NCBI GenBank assembly: GCA_026770585.1
Contig: MU647121.1
Span: 14,919-44,275 of the forward strand
Origin: Baffinella frigidus
Taxonomy: Eukaryota > Cryptophyceae > Cryptomonadales > Baffinellaceae
Direction: 5' to 3'
DNA length: 29,357 nucleotides
The notes below the pieces were generated by a model that saw only the letters and a list, made by a program, of their open reading frames with translations, ran no database searches and was not told where the DNA came from. Position 1 is the first letter of the stretch. The number at the start of each line of letters is the position of its first letter. A program made the position numbers and the translations under genes. Below are positions 20,212-29,200 of the stretch, piece by piece.

Positions 20212-23200
20212 GTACCCCCCCCCCTCTTCCCCGCCGCCCTCTGGTCTTCCCCCCTATCGCTTGCCAGGCTGGCACTTCTCCCCATGATGTGATGTGCTGA
20301 AAAGCTCGCGAGATTGCAACGTCTTGGCGGTTGATGACACCCCTTCCGTCTCCCCCCGATCCGCCTCCCGGATCTTCGCGGTTTTGGTCGTGCGTTGAGT
20401 AACCTCGCGATTCCTTGATCGCAGACATCGAGGGGGGCCGGAGCTGCGGAGCGCCTTGGATCTCTCGCTGCCTCCTGAGGGCTCTCGCGCTGCATATGTC
20501 AAATCCTACACCCTACACCCGAATACCGAATACTGAATCCGTAATTCGTACACCCGAAATCCGAAACCTGGTACCCCAGACTCTGAACCTCAAAGCCTGC
20601 ACCCTAAACCTTGAACCCCGAACCCCAAACCGTGTTGAATCCAAAACAATCAACGCGCTGCATGTGTCGAAACCTGGACCCGAAACCCTAATCTCGAATC
20701 CCTATTCCCCTATCCATCAACCCAAAACCTGAAACCCGGAACCCTGACCCCTAAACCCTGAACCCTAAACCCTAAACCTTGAACCTTGAACCCCAAACCC
20801 CAAACCGCATGAAACCCCAAATCATATTTGCGCTGCATGTTTCGAACCCTGGACCCTAAACCCTAAACACGGATGCATGATCCATGATCCACGATCCATA
20901 AACCCTAAATCCGGAACCCGGAACTCTAAACTTTGGACCCTAAACCCTAAACCCTAAACCCTAAACCCTAAACCCTAAACCCTAAACCCTAAACCCTAAA
21001 CCTTGAACCCCACACCGCAAACCACCTTAAACCCCCAAACCATACTGTTGCATGTGTCGAACCGTGGACCCTAATCCCTAATCCGTAATCCATAATCCAT
21101 GAACCCGAAATCTGAAACCCGAACCCCTAAACCCTAACCCCTCAACCCCAAGCCCTCAATCTCAAACCGCACCAAACCTTAAACCTTAAACTTCACGCCT
21201 TACTCGCTTTGCGTGTATCGAATCCTGGACCCAGAACCAGCTGGGCAGGGGGGGGAGGCTCTCTTGAACTGGACGCGGCGAAACAAACATCAAAACGAAA
21301 CGGGGACTCGCCGAGCGTAGCCGCATTCTTCCGCGCGGAAGAATGGGCCCTATTGACTATTGACACCCGTTTTCCACCTGAATTAGGTTGAATTGAAACC
21401 CTCGTAGTAAACCTAAACCCTACACCCTAAAACCTGAACCCTAAACCCTAAACCCTAAACCCTAAACCCTAAACCCTAGACCCTCGTAGTCCACCGTGTG
21501 GACACACGGATCCCCAGTAAGGGAATTCCTGTGCCACCGACCAATTTCATCTCGAAAGATAACTGAATCAGTTCCCAAATTGGCCTTTTCATTTAATTAG
21601 CAAGCCTAATTAAGTTTACTATGCCCTTACTAATTTCTCCTATTCAACCTCCTATTGAAAAGGAGGTCATTCAGTTATGTTCCGAGATGAAATTATAGAA
21701 TGCTAGGGGGGATACTCACTGGGGAAAGCACCGTCTGGTGAGTACCACTGTCCCCGTACAAACCGTGTTTCAAATAGAATATGTTTCCACATTGAATCCT
21801 CCCTCCCCCCGGTGCAATCGTATTACCGATTATTAAAAATCTGCTTGAGACTATGGTGACTTCTCAAATCTTGATTTATTGTCCAATGAAACAAACCACA
21901 CGCCCGGTTCAGCTATCGCCCTGGTACAGACCCTGCCCTAGAAGAGTCCCCTGCGCCCCTGTCGACTAATCCTCGCGTTCCCTCGTTCAAATTTCCGCTG
22001 AACCGCTCACTGCATGGGTGCCAGCACCAAATCCACAAACAGCGCATGGGTCAGCACCAAATCCGCTCACAGCGTTGGGGTCAGCACCAAATCTCCGCGG
22101 AATCCCGCGGTGTGGACCAGGTCACATTTTTTGCTGAATCCTTTAGTGTGATAAGGTGACAAAGTTTGGCTGAATCTCTTGGTGTGGAACAGGTGCGGAC
22201 GTGTGAGGAGGCGATACGGTACTCTGTCCGCACGTCGCACCCCCGATTCATGAACCAGGTCCTCCCTCTACCCCCCACAGCGGACTTCCAAGGGATTTTG
22301 AATAACCACTAAGCGACAAGACCGATGACCCTACGGTGGGCAACCTGTAGGGACGTAGGGGGGTTCCTACGGATAAGATAACGGAAAGGTGGCCCGATTT
22401 GGGCCGAAAGTCCCTTCGTAGCCCGCTGTGTCGTCTGTCTCAGGTGGTCTGTCTCAGGTGGGTTTACTGCCAGACTACTCCCAAGTTGACGCTCTGGGTT
22501 TCCGGTACAGATCCGTCGGAACGTTGGAGCGGAAACGAGCCCGGGCTCACCTTATTGGTGAGCCCGAATCAGACTGAGATCCTCGGCGCATCCACCCCCC
22601 ATCCGGGAAGCATTTGGGTCTGCGGAGTCCTCGTTACGAATGTCGGCTGACCCTGGGACCCGTGACCCAACGGGGGGGGGTCGTAACCTGTCCCCCCCTC
22701 GACCGCAGCCGTACGTCGGGTCGGAACCCGCGGGGCAAGTAACGGATTAGTAAACCCTTTATGGTTAGTGTTTAGGGATTAGTCGACCTCCAACACCAAA
22801 CCCGAAACTCTAAGCCTGAAACCCGCGAACAGCTGTACGCCGGGTCGGTGCCCGCAGGGCAAGTAGCGGATGAGTAAACTCTTTATGGTTAGTGTTTAGG
22901 CATTACCCCAAACCCCAAACCCCAAACCCCAAACCCCAAACCCCCACGCAGCTCTACGCCGGTTCGGAGCCCGCAGGGCAAGTGGCGGAGTTCCTCGCAG
23001 CGGTGCTCAACTCGACAGTGCACACGTACGGCGCGGGGCCCGTCTTCACCGTCATGGAGCGCGAGCTCATCGCTCAGGTTGCGAGCCCCCCCCCTCCCAG
23101 GGATATACAGGTAGCGAGGCCCTCACGCCGCGACACCAGTTCGTGTAAAGTTGATTCTGGAAAATTATGTTTCAATGTTTGCAGACATGGACCGTCGTCT

Positions 23201-26200
23201 TCCCTAAACCCTGAACCCTAAACCTTGCAGCCTAAACCCTAAACCCCAAACCCCAAACCCCAAACCCTAAACCCTAAACCCTAAACCCTGAACACTCTTA
23301 AACCCCAAGCAATCTTAACCCCTGAACCCTAAACACTGCTCAGGTAGCAACACTGGTCGGATTCGATGCGGACGAAGCGGACGGGGTCTTCGCCCCCGGG
23401 GTATACCTCCCTCCCCTTTGACCTTTTGCAGATTGGAGCTATGTCTTGGCGCTATTGTTCTGGAGCTATTTTGGGGGGATACCATAAATTACGACTCCTC
23501 CAAACCCTAAACCCTAAATCCTAAACCCTGAACCCTGAACCCTAAGCCCTAAGCCCTAAGCCCTAAACCCTAAACCCTAAACTCTAAACCAGGGGTCGTA
23601 TTCGAACATGACGTCAAGTGACTCGGTTGCTGACCTCCCCCCGACCTTGGCAGGGGTCGTACTCGAACATGACGGCGCTGCTAGTCGCGCGCAACGAGCT
23701 CTTCCCCCACGTCTCGCGCCAGGGCTGGCAGGTCAGAGCCTTTCTTCTCAAAAGTTGATGGGTTTGTACCGCAGACCCGGTATGTCAACTTGCGAATAGT
23801 CAGAGCTCTTCCCCCACGTCTCGCGCCAGGGCTGGCAGGTAAGCGCGGGTTTCGCATCTGTTGGCCACACCAGAACCACAAAATAATGCCAAACGACGGC
23901 GCTGGTACTAAACCGTGAACGTTCGCCATGGTTTCTTTGTTGCCGGGAGCTAGTCGCGCGCAACGAGCTCTTGCCCGACGTCTCGCGCCAGGGCTGGCAG
24001 GTTGCGTGCCATACCTACCTCCACGTGCGACGCATGAATACACCCTCTGCGCACAAGGGAGCCTCCTGCACGTGCGACGCTTGCAACACCACACCATTCT
24101 CTTGCCCCAGCGCGTTGCTCACCGTGAGAGAACTTTATTACTACCAACACGGCCGCCATGGCCGCCATGCATTGTATTCCCACCGAGGCTGCGTCTGAGC
24201 AGGAACCAGAGACCTTTGAACCCCAAACCCTACACCAGAGAGCGAGAGACCTCTACTGGCCCTCTGCGTACAAAGGAGAGTCCCCCGTGCGGCGGTTAAC
24301 TAATCATCACTTTCCTGGTACAAGAACCTGCCTGGTTTAGTCACCGTCCCGGTACAAACCCTACCGGTGTTAGCCAACTTGCCGGGGTTAGTCAACGGTC
24401 GTGCGGCTGAATTAAACATCCACGAACAAACCAGGTTAGTTAAATCTCGACAAACCCTCTGGACAGGAGGGGGACCGTCCTGTGGTATACACTTCGGTTC
24501 AGGCCCACTACTCGGTACCCCCCCCCCCCCTGGTTTACAGGTTTATGGGTTAGAGTGTGGGATTCGGGTTTAGGGGTTGGGGTTTGTAAAGCGACTCGTT
24601 TCAAAAATTCCTCAAACCCTGAAACCTGTACACTACCCGGTACACCTTAAACCAGGGGTTCCCCTGTGTCTGTTGCCCCCACCACTCATTCTGAGGTCTC
24701 GCTGCTGGGGCAGGAAAACGAAACTTGCTTCAAATTGGTCTAATCGGAAAAGGGAGAATCAACGTACGGTTTTAGCAGAGACACCATACCTTCTCAACAA
24801 ATACACCATACGTTCTTGCTTTCCCTCCTGGGGCTTTTACTACTGCACAAAGAGAGAGCAGCTTTATTGAGGAAGCACACATCAGATTAATTTTTTTCAT
24901 CATGGGAAAACAATCAGAATAATTAGACCGCCCCAGTTACTCCTGAGCTAAATATATTGCTATTCCTCCTGAGGTCTGGTTGGTGGGTCAGGTGACGACG
25001 GCGGTGATGAATTCACTCAACAGGCTTCCCACCCAGGAAATAGCTACGAAGAGAAAACCAAGAAAAAACTGCCCCTCCCCACCGCCGAAAACTCATGTTT
25101 GAGCCATTCCTCTGAAGGTATTTTGCGTGGGCCAGGCGAATTCTTATTATGTTCAGTTACCCCACAGCCAAATATATTGCGATTTCCTCTGAAGGTGGTG
25201 TTTGGGGTCAGGTGAAGAAGGCGGTGATGATCGCGGGGATGGGCTCCGATAACCTTATCGAGGTGCCCCCCTCATGTTCCTCTTCTTGTGTTTGCAACAG
25301 CAACAGTTGTTGTAAAAGACCTGATGCTCTCCTTCCTCCTCGTGTTCCTGTTCTTATTTTTTTGAGGTTCCTTCCTATCTTGTCCAAGTGTATCGTGTTC
25401 AAGTGTGGGACACCTGCTAGTGTAAGATGGGCTCCGACAACCTTATCGAGGTGCCCTCGATGGGCTTTGACAATCTCATCGAGGTGCCCCCCAGTCTTTC
25501 TGTGCTTCTTCTTACTCTTCTTGCTCTTCCTCTTCCTCTTCTTCTTTTTTCCCCCCCCTCTTCTCCTTCTTCTTCTTTTTCCTCCTCTTCTTCTTCTTCT
25601 TCTTCTTCTTCTTCTTCTTCTTCTCCGTGTCGCCCAGTCTTCCCAACCCACACGAATTCTCTGATTCGATTCGCGTTACACACCCTGCAGGTGCCTACCG
25701 ACGCGCGTCGGGGTGATGGACCCGGCGTGGTTGGAGTCGTGAAAGTGGTTGACTCATTGGGGATTTGCATTGACTTTGGGCGTTCCAGCGAGTGTTTTTG
25801 ACCGAACATGTTGGCTTGAACGCTCTCAGGTGCCTACCGACGCGGGGCGAACAGCGGTGTTAACTTTGCGAGCGGGGTTGACTTTGCGAGTAGGATCGAC
25901 TTAACGTCTTGCTCGCTCACAGGTGCCAACCGACGCGGACGGGGCGATGGACCCCGCGTGGCTGGAGTCGCACATCATAGCGTCCAAGGACAACGCCCGC
26001 CGCCCCTTCTTCGTCAGGTTAATCACCTCATTTGTTTCAAACTGATTCAGTTTGAAACACCGTTTCATGTTATTTTAAGGCTGGAAATTGCTATCTTAGC
26101 CCTCGGCATAGCTATACTCCAACTCAAACCCCACCCAGAAGATTGGCACGCTCTCCCTACTCCCTAAAACCTACCCCCCACCCGAACCCCGAAACCCGAA

Positions 26201-29200
26201 ACACTCTGGATACTGGTTCTCACCCTGTCTTGGAGCAGTTTTTCGATGACTGTATCCTGATGTCGTGTCTCTGGTCGTTTTCTCTGAATCCTAAATCCTC
26301 AACCCCAAACCCTAAAACATAAACCATAAACCCTAAGCCCCAACGGCAGCGCGACCGCGGGGACGACTGTTCTTGGAGCCATCGACCCGCTCCCGGCCCT
26401 CCACGACATCTGCCAACGGTACGCTCCAACGCGTTCTTGTGCCCCATGTTAACCGCGGATAGCGTTCTTGTGCCCCCATTAACCGCGGATAGCGTTCTAG
26501 AACGTTCTAGAATGGTCGGGAATGTGTATAGGGGCAGGGACGCACCGCGGGGACCATTGTTCTTGGAGCCATTGACCCGCTCCCGGCCCTCCACGACATC
26601 TGCCAACGGTACGCGTCTCGGGTTTAGGGTTTGGAGTTTGGGGGTTCGGGGTTGGGGATTTGGAGTTTGGGGTTTGGGGTTTGGGTTTAGGGTACGGTCC
26701 AACGCATGCGCCCGTCAGTTTTGAATGGTATGCAGACACGCCCCGGGGTGCAGATGAAAGCTTGCTTCTGGCATTTTCACCTTGTATGCAGACACGGTGT
26801 GGCTGCACGTCGACGGCGTGTGGGGAGGCGCCCTCATGTCTCCCGATCTCCTGGTTTTGAGGAGACCGGAACTTGATTCTCCCGTTTTGCGGTGCAAATC
26901 CGTCAACTGTCGGCGAGAAAACGATCAGTCAACCCGGCTGAGGGCTAGGGGGTTGACCTTTCTTCGTGTGCAGGCACAGGGTGTCACTGACGGCACGGGG
27001 TGTGGGTGGATGAAGGCATCTGCGTCTGACATACTTTTCTTGGTGTGCAGGCACGGGGTGTGGCTGCACGTCGACGGCGCGTGGGGAGGCGCCCTCATTA
27101 TGTCCGACACCCACAGGCAAGACCAACTACCGATATCCAGAAATATTCAGATGGCACAGGTTTGTGAAATTCCGACTTGTGACCTGGCGTGGGCTGTGTC
27201 GAGGCTAAGATGGCAAATTCCGTTGACCGATAAGGTGCACAGACCTTTGGATCACTCATTTCAATGCTGAGGGTAATGCAGAAGAAGAGCAAGAAAAATC
27301 CGTTGACGTGAAGCTGCTGGTGCGCAGACACACGATTCTCGATTCTCGGGTTGGAGAAGGAGGGCAGCTTCTGCTTCTGGTTTCGGAAATACAGAAAAAT
27401 GAGTGAGACCTGGAGAGGGACCCTGGGGAGTTTGTCGGTCAAGGGTTGAGGGTTTAGCAACGAGAAGATTGCGCTGATCTGAAGCTATTGGTGCGCAGAC
27501 ACAAGCTGATCGAGTTGGAGAAGGCGGACAGCTTTTAAGGCGCATAGACGTTTGGATCACTCATCTCGAGGCTGCCAGTAATCAAGGACAAGGCCAAGGA
27601 CGAAGATGCGCTGACCTGAAACTATTGGTGCGCAGACACAAGCTGAGCGGGCTGGAGAAGGCGGATAGCTTCTGCTTCAACCCCCACAAGCTCCTCGGCG
27701 TCCCCCTCCAGGTTTCCTTCCTTTTCCCCTGATACCGAAACCTTGGACCCGAAATCCGAACCCCGAAACTGTATTCCCGAAACACAAACCCCGAAAGCTC
27801 GTCGGCGTCCCTCTCGAGGTCCTACTCCATATCCCGTCGCATTCCCTTTCCCTTTCCCCTACTCCCTTTCCCATGCGCCCTTTCCCTTTCCCTCTCCCTT
27901 TCCCCTATTCCCTTTCCCCTATTCCCAAATCCTGAAACCCGAAACCCGAAGCCGTACACCCGACACCCGAAACCCGAAACCCTATTCCTGAAACCCGCAC
28001 CCCCAAACCCTAAACCACCATAAACCCCCAACGTCCTGCAGTGCTCGATGCTGGTAGTGAAAAAGCACGTCAGTTCTCATTGGCAGAGTTCCTGCACCCT
28101 AACTACCAATCCCCAACCCCCAAACCCTCAACCCTCAACCCCCAAACGCTAAACCCTCAACCCCAAACAGTGTTCGATGCTGCTGGTGAACAAACACAGC
28201 GGGGCGCTCGAGCGCGCCAACAACACCGATGCCGACTACCTCTTCCACGCAGGTTCCGCAGCACACCTAATTTTGTTTAATAATATAATTGTATACAATG
28301 TACAAGTGTTTTTGAAGGACGGCGTGGTACTATTTTACAAGGTAAAATACGAGCTCGTAACGAACGGTTCCAACGCTCTGCGCAAATCTGGTGAACAAGC
28401 ACGGTGGGGCGAACATCGGTGTTGTTGACGCCGATTACCTTTTCCACGCAGGTTCCACAACCGGACCCCATCGCCTGACAGAATATTTTCGTCTCGATTT
28501 TTTTTTTTGGAAGTACACTGCGGTGCTTTTTGGTGTATTTTTACAACGCTCATTTAACAATACGCATCCCTTTCCGTACAGGGGCGGGCGGGGGGGTCGA
28601 CTTGGGGCAGAAGTCGCTGCAGTGCGGACGGAAGCCCGACTGTCTCAAGCTCTTCCTCTGCTGGAAACGCTTCGGCGCCAAGGGGTAAGTGCGGGGGCCC
28701 CTATCACCGTTCAAGCCCCCTGTCAACGTCAATGCCCCCTATCACCGTTAATGCCCCCTATGGCCGTTAATGCCGAGGTGTCTTTCTGAAATCTGACGGG
28801 CGCTGTTTTGACCATGAACGATTCTTAGTCAAGATACGTCCTGTGGCCCCAGGGCTTTGGATCGAGGGTCTGGGGTTTCGGGTTTGATCGTTGACTCTAG
28901 TGATGTGGACTGTCTGAAGCTCTTCTTCTGCTGGGAAAGCCTCGGTTCTAAGGGGTGCGACGCCCCCTATGCCTTTAGGGCTTTGGATCGAGGGTTTGGG
29001 GTGGAGAGTTTTGCGCGTGGACCCTAGCACTGTGGTTATGTGGCATGCTCTTCCTCTGCTGGAAACGCTTTGGTTCCAAGGGGTGGAACCCCTCAACTCT
29101 AAACCCTAAACCCTAACCCCTACACCCGACACCTTAAATCCTAAACCCCAAACCCTCAACCCCAAACCCTAAACCCTGAACCCCAAACCCCAAACCCCAA

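Noticed and set aside
25149-25664. Plus-strand ORF containing KYIAISSEGGVWGQVKKAVM
   Set aside because: IAISSE looked like the family's IAFTSE and suggested that the exon extends left, but it lacks the HYS motif and has an extra residue. Exon 7 at 24467-24514 (QAHYS) joins exon 8 exactly, so the upstream part is intron.
26525-26612. Alternative exon 10 of the decarboxylase
   Set aside because: The acceptor is shifted, so it cannot join exon 9 in frame, and the T-to-I change hits a conserved threonine of TAGTT; treated as a copy.
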